Source of the DNA: Lachnospiraceae bacterium UBA7012
GTDB taxonomy: Bacteria; Bacillota; Clostridia; Lachnospirales; Lachnospiraceae
Assembly (NCBI GenBank): GCA_002449595.1
Contig: DJXE01000106.1
Span: 1-11,237 of the forward strand
Length of the DNA: 11,237 nucleotides
Direction: 5' to 3'
In this document: one piece after another, positions 1 to 8,700 of the stretch
Numbering within the stretch: the stretch's first letter is position 1
How the letters are laid out: the number at the start of each line of letters is the position of its first letter
Translations under genes and position numbers: made by a program
Notes under the pieces: generated by a model
What the model was told of the DNA's origin: nothing
The model's database searches: none
The model's input: only the letters and a program-made list of their open reading frames with translations

Positions 1-811
1 GCGCGCACTTCTCGCAGACAAAGGCGTAATAGCCGTCCCGCGGCGCATCCGTCTCATCAAACAGGGCGGCTGCCTTGTCGAGGAGCTCGGAGATCTGCTT
101 TTCTCCCTCTTCCGCGCCGTCCCGCGCCTGCACGGCGTCCGCCATGTTGAGGTACGTGATCGCCTGCTCGAGCCCGCCGCCGGGCACGCCGCCCATCACG
201 CGGAGCGCTTTCTCATAGAGATCGAACGCCTCCGCAAAGCGGCCGAGGGACACGAGGACGAGCGCCATGTTGTTGTACAGGCCGCCCAGAAGGTCCGCCC
301 GCGTGTTCGCGGAGGACTCGTAGATCTTCCTCGCCTTCTCAAAGAGTTCGAGCGCGCGCTCATTCTTGCCGAACGCACTGCAGGCCGTCGCGATGTTCAC
401 GTACGTCGTCCCGCTGCTGATCGTCCCCTCGAAGTCGAGCTCTTTCAGGAGGCGCAGCGCCTCGTCCGCGCTCTCCATCGCCTTCGCCTCTTCTCCCGTC
501 TTCCGGTAGTGGCCGACGAGCTCGCCGCGCAGCATCAGCTCTCCCCTGAGGTCATGCCCGAGCTTCGCTTCCTCGAGCCAGTAAAGCAGATGCCGCTCCG
601 CTCCTGCGTAGTCCCTGCGGCTCATGTATTCGTCCATCTTCTGGATGATCCGCTGCTGGGGCACCGCCTGCACCGGGGGCTCCGCGCCGTAGGGTTCTCC
701 GCACAGCACGCACCTCGGTTCCTCGTAATCTTCTTTCTGAAGCGGGCCGCCTGTAGAGGCGCGCAAGCCGCTGTTTTCTTCGTATTTTTCTTCTCTGCTG
801 ACGTCCGTCAC
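1..811 (-). CDS. Tetratricopeptide-repeat protein with CxxC motifs, C-terminus cut by window edge
   Basis: I read 270 codons without a stop from a GTG at 811 to the left edge; the C-terminus is missing. The N-terminal ~30 residues are polar. A CVLC motif (C34, C37) follows, then helical TPR-like units at about residues 136-166, 177-207 and 217-253, with the usual small residues and the tyrosine near each unit's end (for example FGKNERALELFEKARKIY). A second pair, CEKC (C266, C269), sits at the truncation. TPR units usually bind partner proteins, and the four cysteines could form a zinc site, which is inference. The GTG start has AGGGAG 8 nt upstream. An in-frame ATG at 856 would add 15 residues, but it lacks a Shine-Dalgarno site and nearly coincides with the predicted transcription start. 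The gene follows a terminator and has its own promoter. It resembles uncharacterised TPR proteins of Lachnospiraceae; the function is unknown. Confidence 0.8.
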   Translation of the reverse strand, partial: MTDVSREEKYEENSGLRASTGGPLQKEDYEEPRCVLCGEPYGAEPPVQAVPQQRIIQKMDEYMSRRDYAGAERHLLYWLEEAKLGHDLRGELMLRGELVGHYRKTGEEAKAMESADEALRLLKELDFEGTISSGTTYVNIATACSAFGKNERALELFEKARKIYESSANTRADLLGGLYNNMALVLVSLGRFAEAFDLYEKALRVMGGVPGGGLEQAITYLNMADAVQARDGAEEGEKQISELLDKAAALFDETDAPRDGYYAFVCEKCA

Positions 812-863
812 TGGTCTTTCTCCCTGTGCCCGAAGTCCGGGCCGCTCGTTATGCATCCCATCT

Positions 864-892
864 AAAATACCATATTTTTGGTCTGGTGTCTC
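864..892 (-). promoter_or_regulatory. Predicted sigma-A promoter of the TPR gene, extended -10
   Basis: On the minus strand, a -35 GAGACA (892-887) is followed after 17 bp by TATTTT (869-864). The -10 is preceded by TATGG (874-870), an exact TRTGn extension. The predicted start is near 857, which gives a leader of about 46 nt to the GTG at 811 carrying the AGGGAG site. The -35 overlaps an inverted repeat. The promoter lies between the upstream operon's terminator and the gene, where one is needed. Confidence 0.5.
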
Positions 893-902
893 TCTTAGAC
901 AC
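886..902. promoter_or_regulatory. Operator-like inverted repeat over the TPR promoter -35
   Basis: GTGTCT (886-891) and AGACAC (897-902) form perfect 6-bp arms around a 5-bp spacer. The left arm covers most of the predicted -35 hexamer (887-892), as expected for a repressor site. No regulator is identified. As an RNA hairpin it would lie upstream of the predicted transcription start, so a DNA-binding role is more plausible than an RNA one. Confidence 0.35.
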
Positions 903-931
903 AAAATATTGTGGTTTTGGAACAAAGCAAA

Positions 932-958
932 GGGAGGGCTCCCTGCGGGAGTCCTCCC
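932..958 (-). terminator. Rho-independent terminator of the addB-addA operon
   Basis: A 12-bp stem with one mismatch (arms 932-943 and 947-958, 3-nt loop) is followed on the minus strand by TTTGCTTTGTT. It begins 22 bp after the stop of the Dabb gene, marking the end of the four-gene operon. On the plus strand the mismatch becomes a G-U wobble, but no U-tract follows, so the minus direction is the functional one. Confidence 0.8.
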
Positions 959-980
959 CGAACACCCAAAAGTCCGGCGA

Positions 981-1268
981 TCAATAATGGTCGAACGTCG
1001 TCGCGGAGACGACGGAGTCTCCGATGGCTTTCTGCATTTTGAGGTGCCTCGGATGCTCGAGATACTCCTCAAGGTGATCCGTACCGTCAAGCTCAACCAC
1101 TACCATGAGGTCCGCTCCGCCGGCGGCGCCGGTGCAGCTGCGGTAGACCGCAGGGCGGTTCAGCCACTCCAGCTCCTCGTCGAGCTTGTCATACGCCTTG
1201 AAGATCTTCTCCTCGACGGACTCGACGTCCGCGCCGGGCGCCAGTTTTAAAAGTACATAGTGTTTCAT
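981..1268 (-). CDS. Dabb-domain (stress-responsive alpha/beta barrel) protein
   Basis: This 95-residue protein fits the whole Dabb domain in length and pattern. It opens with a strand (KHYVLLKLAPGAD), has a helix rich in E/K/D (residues ~15-35), central strands (ADLMVVVELDG), and a helix around YLEHPRHLKMQKAI with the conserved H-P pair, then ends in a short strand (SATTFDHY). Dabb proteins are small dimeric ferredoxin-like barrels. Some are stress-induced and some are enzymes in polyketide or aromatic pathways, so no reaction can be assigned here. A strong Shine-Dalgarno site (GGGGGAG, 7 nt spacing) precedes the ATG. It starts 38 bp after the NimA-like gene and ends just before the operon terminator, so it is probably the last cistron of the addB-addA operon. 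Confidence 0.85.
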   Translation of the reverse strand: MKHYVLLKLAPGADVESVEEKIFKAYDKLDEELEWLNRPAVYRSCTGAAGGADLMVVVELDGTDHLEEYLEHPRHLKMQKAIGDSVVSATTFDHY

Positions 1269-1306
1269 GTCTTATCTCCCCCTGTATTGTGATGCGCAGC
1301 TAAGCC

Positions 1307-1822
1307 TCACTCGTTGTTCTGCGCGGCCGCTGCCCGCCGCGCGAGGACTTCCTTCCCGCATTTGCCGGTCATGTGCTCCACTTCGATCTCCACGCAGAAC
1401 ATGGTGCCCGCGGCGATCGTCTCGTCGATCTCCTGCTTGCACAGCTCCGGATAGGCGGCGGAATACTTCCGCCCGACGAGGCCGGAGATCTTTCTGAGCC
1501 CCGCTTCGTCCTCCACGATGCGCGCGCGGCCGAAAGCGATCACGCTGATGAAGGCGGTCGTTCTCTCCTTCGGCATGACCTCATCCTGCCGGATCACGCA
1601 GAAGGACACCTTGTCGGAGCGCCGGATCGAGTCGATCTTGTGCCCGGTCTTCGCCCCGTGAAAATAGATCTTGCCATCCGCATAGACATGGCTGACCGGC
1701 ACCGCGTAAGGGTAGCCGTCGTCGCCCTGCAGCGCGAGAACGCCTGACGTCGCATCCCGCAGGATCTGCTCACATTCTTCATTGCTCAGCTGCTGCCTGA
1801 ATCTTCTCATAGGTCTGAACAT
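1307..1822 (-). CDS. Pyridoxamine 5'-phosphate oxidase-fold, NimA-like FMN-binding protein
   Basis: At 171 residues this matches the NimA-related PNPOx-like family (split-barrel flavin-binding fold). Visible hallmarks are GVLAL (27-31), GYPYAVPVSHVYADGKIYFH (36-55), the phosphate-contact segment AKTGHKIDSIRRSDKVSFCVI (split here as AKTGHKIDS and IRRSDKVSFC, 57-75), and a later strand SVIAFGRARIVED (93-105). Family members bind FMN or related cofactors; some reduce nitroimidazoles, while many have no known substrate. The MFRPMRRF start has an AGGAG site 8 nt upstream, so the second methionine (residue 5) is unlikely to be the start. It begins 24 bp after the addA stop and is probably co-transcribed with it. 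A true pyridoxamine phosphate oxidase is unlikely, because the match is to the short Nim-like group and the catalytic role cannot be read from sequence. Confidence 0.85.
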   Translation of the reverse strand: MFRPMRRFRQQLSNEECEQILRDATSGVLALQGDDGYPYAVPVSHVYADGKIYFHGAKTGHKIDSIRRSDKVSFCVIRQDEVMPKERTTAFISVIAFGRARIVEDEAGLRKISGLVGRKYSAAYPELCKQEIDETIAAGTMFCVEIEVEHMTGKCGKEVLARRAAAAQNNE

Positions 1823-1846
1823 TGCTGAATCTCCTTTCCCGGATCC

Positions 1847-4800
1847 TCAGATCCGGATCTGTTTTCCGAGGGCGAAGGACCAGATCAGTTTCTCCCTGAC
1901 CGGCCGCCCCAGGATCTGCGTCACCGCCCGCGCGTAAAAGTCCAGCTGCACCCGGTATCGCCTCACCAGTTCCTCCGCGTCATTCACGCGGTCCGTCTTG
2001 TAATCCAGAATAACATAACCACCGTCTTCCTCAAACAGGACGTCGATGATTCCCTGGATGAGAATGGTTTCCTCCGCCGGGAACGTCTCCTTCAGCTCAT
2101 TCGCCGGAATGCCCATCACGAAGGGCTGTTCGCGGAAGAGCCCGCCTCTCTTTTCCGACGCGGCCATGCGCGAAGCGGCTTCCGACTGCAGGAACGTCCG
2201 GATCCACTTCAGAGGGACGGCATCCGCCTGCTCGCGCGTGAGTTTCCCCGCCGCAGTGAGATCCGCGACGAAGGCATCCAGCGCATCCCCGCCCGGCGCC
2301 TGCTCCGCGGAGAGCCGCGCAAAGTCGAGCAGTTCCATCACGCGGTGGACCGCCGTGCCGCGCTCCGCGCCGGTGAGTCCATGAGAAACAGCAGTCCCGG
2401 CAGCGCGTGCATTGCGATTTCCATCAGAAGCGCCGCCGCGTTCTCCGGCGACTGCTTCGCCGTGCAGTTCACCGCGATCTCTGCCGTTAACGTCACCATA
2501 TAGATTAATGCTGACCGGAGTCCCTTCCTCCGTCTGTTCATCGAGAAGATACACGGAAGCCTTTTTCAGCTCCGTGACCGTCGTCTTCGTGTAGAGGTCC
2601 TTCAGGTCCGCATGCGGATAACGGAAGGAAAAGCGTTCCCGCAGCACTCTCACGAGCTCCGGATCCGGCAGTTCCTTCTCCGGCAGCCGGAGCACTTCCT
2701 CCAGCTCCCGCTCCCTGCGGGTGTCCGAATCGTCTGTTCCCACGGAAGTATCTTCCAGTTCCTGCGGCCGGATGACCTGCATGTCGATCACCCCGCCCCC
2801 GCCGGTCTCGCGCATCGCGCCGTCCACGAGATCCAGGAAGGATCCCGCTCTCCGGATCTCCAGCAGCGGCAGCGGCTCCTGCGGCGCCGCCCCTTTTGCC
2901 GAGACGTCCGGCACGTCCTTTTTCCCCGAGCCGGTCAGGATCAGCTTCTCCTTCGCGCGCGTCATCGCGACGTAGAGCACGCGGATCTCCTCCCCGAGCG
3001 CGTCCGACGCGATCTTCTCCTGCACCGCGATCTTGCGGAGCGAAGGGCGCTTTACGCGCGTGACCGCATCGAAGTGGTCCAGCCCGAAGCCGAGGTCGTC
3101 GTCGATGAGCATCATTCCTCTCTGGTCGCCGGCGTTGAAGTGCTTCGCGAGCCCGCAGACAAAGCAGACGGGGAACTCCAGGCCCTTGCTCTTATGGATC
3201 GTCATGATGCGCACGACGTCCGCGTTTTCATCCAGGATGCCGGCCTCGCCGTAGTCCACCTCGGACTCCCGCAGCGCGTCGATGTAGCGCATGAACTGGA
3301 ACAGGCCCGTGTACTGCGTCTTCTCGAAGCTCGCCGCCTGCGCGGTGAGAAACCGCAGGTTCGCCTCCCTCTGGAGGCCGCCCGGCAGCGCCCTGACGTA
3401 GGACTCGTAGTCCGTCTCCTCGAACAGCGCGTCCAGAAGGTGCCGGACCGGCAGATGCACCGCCCGAAGGCGCCACTTTTCTATAAAGCGGAGGAGCCTT
3501 GCGCTCTTCTCTCGAAGTGCTGGATCTTCCGCCGAGGCCGCCGCGCGCAGCGCGCTGAGCAGCGAGCCGCCCTTGTCCAGCAGGCGGGCCCGCGCGATCT
3601 CATCCTCCGTAAACTGCCCGAAGAATCCGCGCATGACGCCGTAGAGCGGGATGTCCTGCAGCGGGTTGTCGAGGACGCGCAGGAGCTCCAGCACCATGCG
3701 GACCTCCTCCGCCGCGAAGTAGCCGTCACGTGAAGAGACGTGGACGGGAATGCCCTCCGCCTCCAGCGTGCGCCGAAACTCCTCGTTCCAGCCGCCGTCT
3801 GACCGCAGGAGGATCACCATGTCGCCATAGCGCGCCGGGCGAAGGCCGCCCTCCCCGTCGCAGACGGGCAGCGTGCCGTGCAGGCTCCGGATCCGGTCCG
3901 CGACCATCTTCGCCTCGAGCGCCCTCGCCGAGCGCCCGGCCATGTCTGCGGTCTCCTCCGCGGGCGCCGCCTCCGCCGCGTCCGCCGGACCGTCTCCGCC
4001 TGCTGCCTCGTCAGGAGCCGGATCCTCGTCCCCCGTATTCATCAGCAGAATCTCCGTGCGGTACGGCGAGCCCGTGACGCCCTCCGGCTCCGGGAATTCC
4101 AGTCCCTGCCGCAAGTACGCCGACTCTTCGTACGGGACGCCGCCGATCTCTTTTCTCATGATCTTCGGGAAAAGCACATTCACCGCATCCAGCACTTCCG
4201 CCCGGCTGCGGAAGTTCCGGTCGAGGTCGATCCGCTCGCGAACGGGACCGTCCACGGAGTACCGCAGGAACTTGTCCATGAAGATCTCCTGCCGCGCGAG
4301 CCGGAACCGGTAGATACTCTGCTTGACGTCCCCGACCATGAACCGGTTCCCGGTGAACGACGCGTCCGCGCCGGGCACGTCCGGGTCCTTCGAGATGATG
4401 CTGAGCAGAAGCTCCTGGACGTCGTTGCTGTCCTGGTACTCGTCGATCATGATCTCGTCGAACTGGTCCCGGTAGGCGAGCGCCGTCTCTGTCGGGACGA
4501 TGCGCCCGTCCTCCTTCTTCGCGAGGATCTGAAGCGCAAACTGCTCCAGGTCAGTGAAGTCGATGATATTTCTCTGGCGCTTTGCCGCCGCGAAGGCGGC
4601 GAGCAGGCGCTTCGTCACGTCCGCGAGCGCGTGGCAGATCTCCGAGAGGTCCTGCATCCTCCCGGCCTCCTCTGTCATGTTCGCGTGGAAAATTTCTTTT
4701 CCCAGCGCCTCCAGGCGCTTCTTCATCCGGGTGCGCATGCCGGAGACTTCTTCCTTCATGCCCGGGTCAATGTCCTGGTATTTCTTCCCGCCCGCGACAG

Positions 4801-5662
4801 GCATGCGGTCGAAATGGTAGTCGACGAGCGCCGTGAGGAGCGCAAACCTCTGCTGTCCTTCCGCTTCCGCGCTTACGGCGATGAGCTTCGCCAGTTCCTC
4901 GCGCTCCCTCGCCAGCAGGTCCTCGTAGACGTACGGGCCGCCCGGGGCGCGCGTGATCTCGAGCATGCGGTCATAGAGGCCGGGGATCCCCTTCAGCTCC
5001 TCCGTCAGCCGGTCGAGATACGCCGCAAACCACGGCTGCTCCGGAAGGGTCTCGCCGCCTCCCGCGAGCTCGTAGTCCGAGGCGTGCGCGTCCAGCCACT
5101 CCTCCGGGTAGCTGTGGCCGCGCGCCTTCTCCATGACTTTCTGCAGGATCTTCTCCAGGCCGTCGTCGTCAATGCCCTGGCAGAACCACGCCTCCAGCTT
5201 CAGGAAGGCCGGATCCTGCGCCGCGTACATGTCCTCGAGGAAGCCGTCCGCGACGTCCTTTAAGAGAAGGCGGCCCTCCGTTTCCTCCATGATCCGGTAG
5301 CCCGGCTCCAGGTCGATCTCGCTGAAGTGCTCCCGCAGAATGTCGGTGCAGAAGCTGTCGATCGTCATGATCTTCGTGGTGTGCAGGAGGATCTCCTGGC
5401 GCTTTAAGTGCGCGCTGTCCGGATCCGTCTGGAGGGCTTCGCCGATCCTTTTCCCGATCCGCTCCCGCATCTGGGCCGCCGCGGCGCGCGTAAACGTCAC
5501 GACGAGCAGACGGTCGATGCTGAGCGGCCGGATCGGATCCGTCATCCGCTCCAGGATCCGCTCCACGAGGACCGCCGTCTTGCCGCTGCCGGCCGCCGCC
5601 GACACGAGGATGTCGTGGCCGCGCGCTTCTATGACTTTTTTCTGCTGCTCTGTAAAATTCAT
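1847..5662 (-). CDS. addA: ATP-dependent helicase/nuclease subunit A (AddA)
   Basis: This 1271-residue protein is close to the usual AddA length and carries every expected SF1A helicase motif: Q-motif FTEQQKKVI (3-11), Walker A AAAGSGKT (22-29), Ia TFTRAAAAQM (56-65), DEYQDSN (407-413), VGDVKQSIYRFR (443-454), LDRNFRS (480-486), MTIHKSKGLEF (820-830) and VLYVAMTRAKEKL (895-907). The C-terminal RecB-type nuclease has H1106, GIID (D1207), DYK (D1220, K1222) and QLDFY (Q1239, Y1243), so both activities look intact. With AddB it unwinds and resects double-strand breaks for RecA in the cytoplasm. Acidic, Ala/Gly-rich linkers occur at about 545-580 and 1060-1095. The start fits the family (P-loop near residue 22) but has no clear Shine-Dalgarno site. 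It begins 68 bp after addB, with no terminator between them. Confidence 0.97.
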   Translation of the reverse strand: MNFTEQQKKVIEARGHDILVSAAAGSGKTAVLVERILERMTDPIRPLSIDRLLVVTFTRAAAAQMRERIGKRIGEALQTDPDSAHLKRQEILLHTTKIMTIDSFCTDILREHFSEIDLEPGYRIMEETEGRLLLKDVADGFLEDMYAAQDPAFLKLEAWFCQGIDDDGLEKILQKVMEKARGHSYPEEWLDAHASDYELAGGGETLPEQPWFAAYLDRLTEELKGIPGLYDRMLEITRAPGGPYVYEDLLAREREELAKLIAVSAEAEGQQRFALLTALVDYHFDRMPVAGGKKYQDIDPGMKEEVSGMRTRMKKRLEALGKEIFHANMTEEAGRMQDLSEICHALADVTKRLLAAFAAAKRQRNIIDFTDLEQFALQILAKKEDGRIVPTETALAYRDQFDEIMIDEYQDSNDVQELLLSIISKDPDVPGADASFTGNRFMVGDVKQSIYRFRLARQEIFMDKFLRYSVDGPVRERIDLDRNFRSRAEVLDAVNVLFPKIMRKEIGGVPYEESAYLRQGLEFPEPEGVTGSPYRTEILLMNTGDEDPAPDEAAGGDGPADAAEAAPAEETADMAGRSARALEAKMVADRIRSLHGTLPVCDGEGGLRPARYGDMVILLRSDGGWNEEFRRTLEAEGIPVHVSSRDGYFAAEEVRMVLELLRVLDNPLQDIPLYGVMRGFFGQFTEDEIARARLLDKGGSLLSALRAAASAEDPALREKSARLLRFIEKWRLRAVHLPVRHLLDALFEETDYESYVRALPGGLQREANLRFLTAQAASFEKTQYTGLFQFMRYIDALRESEVDYGEAGILDENADVVRIMTIHKSKGLEFPVCFVCGLAKHFNAGDQRGMMLIDDDLGFGLDHFDAVTRVKRPSLRKIAVQEKIASDALGEEIRVLYVAMTRAKEKLILTGSGKKDVPDVSAKGAAPQEPLPLLEIRRAGSFLDLVDGAMRETGGGGVIDMQVIRPQELEDTSVGTDDSDTRRERELEEVLRLPEKELPDPELVRVLRERFSFRYPHADLKDLYTKTTVTELKKASVYLLDEQTEEGTPVSINLYGDVNGRDRGELHGEAVAGERGGASDGNRNARAAGTAVSHGLTGAERGTAVHRVMELLDFARLSAEQAPGGDALDAFVADLTAAGKLTREQADAVPLKWIRTFLQSEAASRMAASEKRGGLFREQPFVMGIPANELKETFPAEETILIQGIIDVLFEEDGGYVILDYKTDRVNDAEELVRRYRVQLDFYARAVTQILGRPVREKLIWSFALGKQIRI

Positions 5663-5730
5663 GGACTTATTATTCTTTCGCCGCCGGACGTCTCAGGAAT
5701 TATGCTTTCTCTGTATCCGAATACGGCGTC

Positions 5731-8700
5731 TCATGCTTTGCCGATCTCTCTATAACCGTACCCCGGCGTCTTCGGATCGAAGCCGCAGGCGTCCCGGTAT
5801 GGGCAGTACGTGCAGGTCGTCGCCCTGCTGTTCATCTTCACAGGATCCGCCGCCGCGCTGCCGTCCAGGATGCGCTCGGACAGGGTCCGGATGCTCTGCC
5901 CGGCGTCCTCCCGCAGCTGCCGGAATTCCTCCGCCGACAGGAGCTGCTTCGACGCGCGCAGCGCACCGTCCTTGTTCCTCCGCACCGGAATGACGTCGGA
6001 GTCGGTGATGAATTCCCGGTCGAGCAGGCGCACCGCCTCGTCCTCCGCGAGCAGGATGCCCGTGGGGCGAAGGCTCCGCCGGATCTGCGCGAGATTCTGC
6101 GGGTCCTCCTCCGGCGCGACGCCCTTGCTCTCGAGCACGGGGTCGTCAAACCGGTAGTAAAGCATCGCCGCCGGCACGATGATCTCGCCCGGGTGCAGCG
6201 CCTGCTCGGCCGACGCGACCGCCTCCATGTAGACCGGCAGCTGGAGCTGGAGCCCCTCGCGGACCTTCTCCGGCTCGATGTCCCTGTGTCCCGATTTATA
6301 ATCAAGGATCTTGATGTATCGCTTTCCATCGCTCTCGGCGATATCAAACCGGTCGACGCGCCCTTCGAGCACCGCCCACCTTCCGCCGGAGAGCTCGTAG
6401 CGGATCTGTCCCGGCGACCCCGGCCTGCCGAAGTCGACCTCATAGCCGGAGGGGACAAATTCTCCCTTCCCCAGCTGGTACTGCAGCGCGTCCACCGCGC
6501 GGATGAGGATCCGCTCCATCCGGTCAACGGAGCGCGCCGAGCGGGCCGTGCCGTAGGCGACGAGGTCCCGGTAGGACGCCGCCGTCTCGCGGAGCGCCTG
6601 CGAGATCATCGCGGCGCCTTTCTCCGCGGGGAGGTCCGTCCACGCGAGCTCCTCCCGCCGCAGCATCTCCGCAAACCGGTCGAGGCTCTCGTGCATGAGG
6701 AGTCCCGCATCCGTCCGCTCAAAGCGGTAGACCTTCCGTTCTTCAAGCCGGAGGCCGTACTTCAGGAAATGCTTCAGCATGCAGCCTGCTGCCGTCTCCA
6801 GCCGCGTGACGCTGCCCGCGATCCTGCTGCCGAACACCGCCTCCGACGTCTCATGCTGTATCGACGCACCGTGATATCTCCGGAACGCCGCGTCCTTCAG
6901 GAGCAGCGTTTCCTCCCGGATCTCCGGCTCATCGCTCCCATTGCCAAGCGCCGCGAAGAGCGAGAACAATGCCTTTTCTCCGTCGCTGCCCTTCTCCGCG
7001 AGCCCCGCCCTGTAATTGCGCAGGCCATCCGCGAGATACGGCATCGCGTCGCGCTCCGACGTGATCTGCTGCGCGAAGCTCAGCCGCTCCGGGCAGCGGA
7101 TCTCAAGCGCCGGAAAGATCTGCTGCAGCTGCCCGATGAGGTAAGAGGGCGTCTGCGTCTTTCCGTCCGCCGTCATCGTCGCATAACTTAAGAAAAGCTT
7201 TTCCGACGGCCTCGTGAGATCCATATAGAGGTAGAGTCTCTGGATGTAGAGCAGGTCTTTCGGCGACGGCGCAAGCGTCACGTCCGCGCAGGACTTCAGC
7301 AGTTCCCTGTCGTGGTCCGGGATCAGCCCGCCGCCCGCGCCGCTGCGCGGGATGAGGCCTTCATTTACGCCGAGGAAAAACAGCGCGCGGATCTGCGGGA
7401 TCCTCGTCCGCTCCATGTCGCCCGCGAGGACGACGTCCACGCCCTGCGGCAGGGTTCCGACCTTGATCTGCGCGAACCCGGCCTCCAGAATATCCGAGAA
7501 TTCTTTATCAGAAATGCTCTCATCCCCGAGGAGCTCTTCCATCTGTGAGATGAGCTTCATCACGGCGCCGTAGACCTGGCGGAACTCGAGCTCCCGCACG
7601 CGGTCGCCTTCTTCAGCGAGGTCATCCGCCCACCGCTCCATGCGCTCCTCGAACTTCCCCTGCTCCGCGAAGCTTCTGAGCGCCGCGCAGCGCTCCTTCC
7701 CGCTCGAATTTGAAGACAATGTGAGGAGCGGTTCCATGCTTTTCAGCACGATCTGCCGAAGCGGCTCCTCCGCCTCCTCAAAGGGGAGTGACCACTTGCG
7801 CACGCCGCGGATGCCGTGCTCCAGGCAATAATTCTCCAGAAGGTCCGTCTGCTCCATGGTGAGCCCCGAGAGCCCGCTGCGCAGGTAGTGGAACACCTTG
7901 TCATACGGCAGGTCCTCGGCTGCGGCCATGAGCGCGCTCCGGACCGTCTGCGTCAGGGGATTCTCCAGGGCGCTCCGCGTCCGGTCGATGTAGACAGGGA
8001 TCGCGTAGCGCAGCGCCATCTTTTCGATCAGGTCGTCGTACGTCTCCGGGTCGCTGCTGATCACGGCGATGTCCCGGTACTCATAGCCCTCCTCGCGGAT
8101 GAGCGCCGCGATGCGGATGCACATCTGCCGCACTTCCTCCTCCGGGGAGGAAGCCTCCGCGATCTTAATGCACTCCGGTACAGCGGTGTAAGGCACGGCC
8201 GGCCGGCGCAGCAGGTGCCGCTCCATATGGGCGAGCGCCGGCGCGTTCCGGAACCGGTGCTTCTCCGGGTCGTCGCCCGCGAGCACGATGTCTTCCCCGT
8301 GCGGGCAGCCCGTCTCGTACGCGAGCCGCATGATGTCCGCGGCCGTCCTGCGCGAGAGGCTGAACAGCTGCTCCTCGCTGCCCGTGCCGCCGCTGCTCCC
8401 GTACTTCACGATGCCGGCAGGACCCGGCCCGCCGTCCTCCGAGAGCATCAGGCTCACGATCACTTCGCCGCACTGCGTGAGCAGCGCGCGGATGACTTTG
8501 TATTGAATGGGAGTAAAGCCGGTGAACCCGTCAAGCACGACGACGCTCCCCTTCAGCATTTTGGAATGCGGGATCGCGGCCGCGAGCAGGTCCAGCGTCT
8601 CCTCCGACGTGATGAAGCGCTCTTCTTTATATTTGAGAAAAGCGTCATAGAGCACCCTCAAGTCCTTCAGGCGCCCGGAGAGCGCGTTCCGCCGCTCGTC

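Noticed and set aside
812-856. ATG at 856 as the start of the TPR gene
   Set aside because: It has no Shine-Dalgarno site and lies one base after the predicted transcription start, while the GTG at 811 has AGGGAG at ideal spacing. It remains possible as a leaderless start.
3878-5263. 461-residue open frame on the plus strand opposite addA
   Set aside because: It is fully antisense to a gene with all helicase motifs intact. Its composition (Arg, Leu, Val and Asp rich, no recognisable domain) is that of a GC-rich antisense shadow.
5663-5730. Separate promoter for addA (AATAAT ending 6 bp before the ATG)
   Set aside because: There is no TG extension and no -35, and no terminator lies between addB and addA, so co-transcription is the simpler reading.
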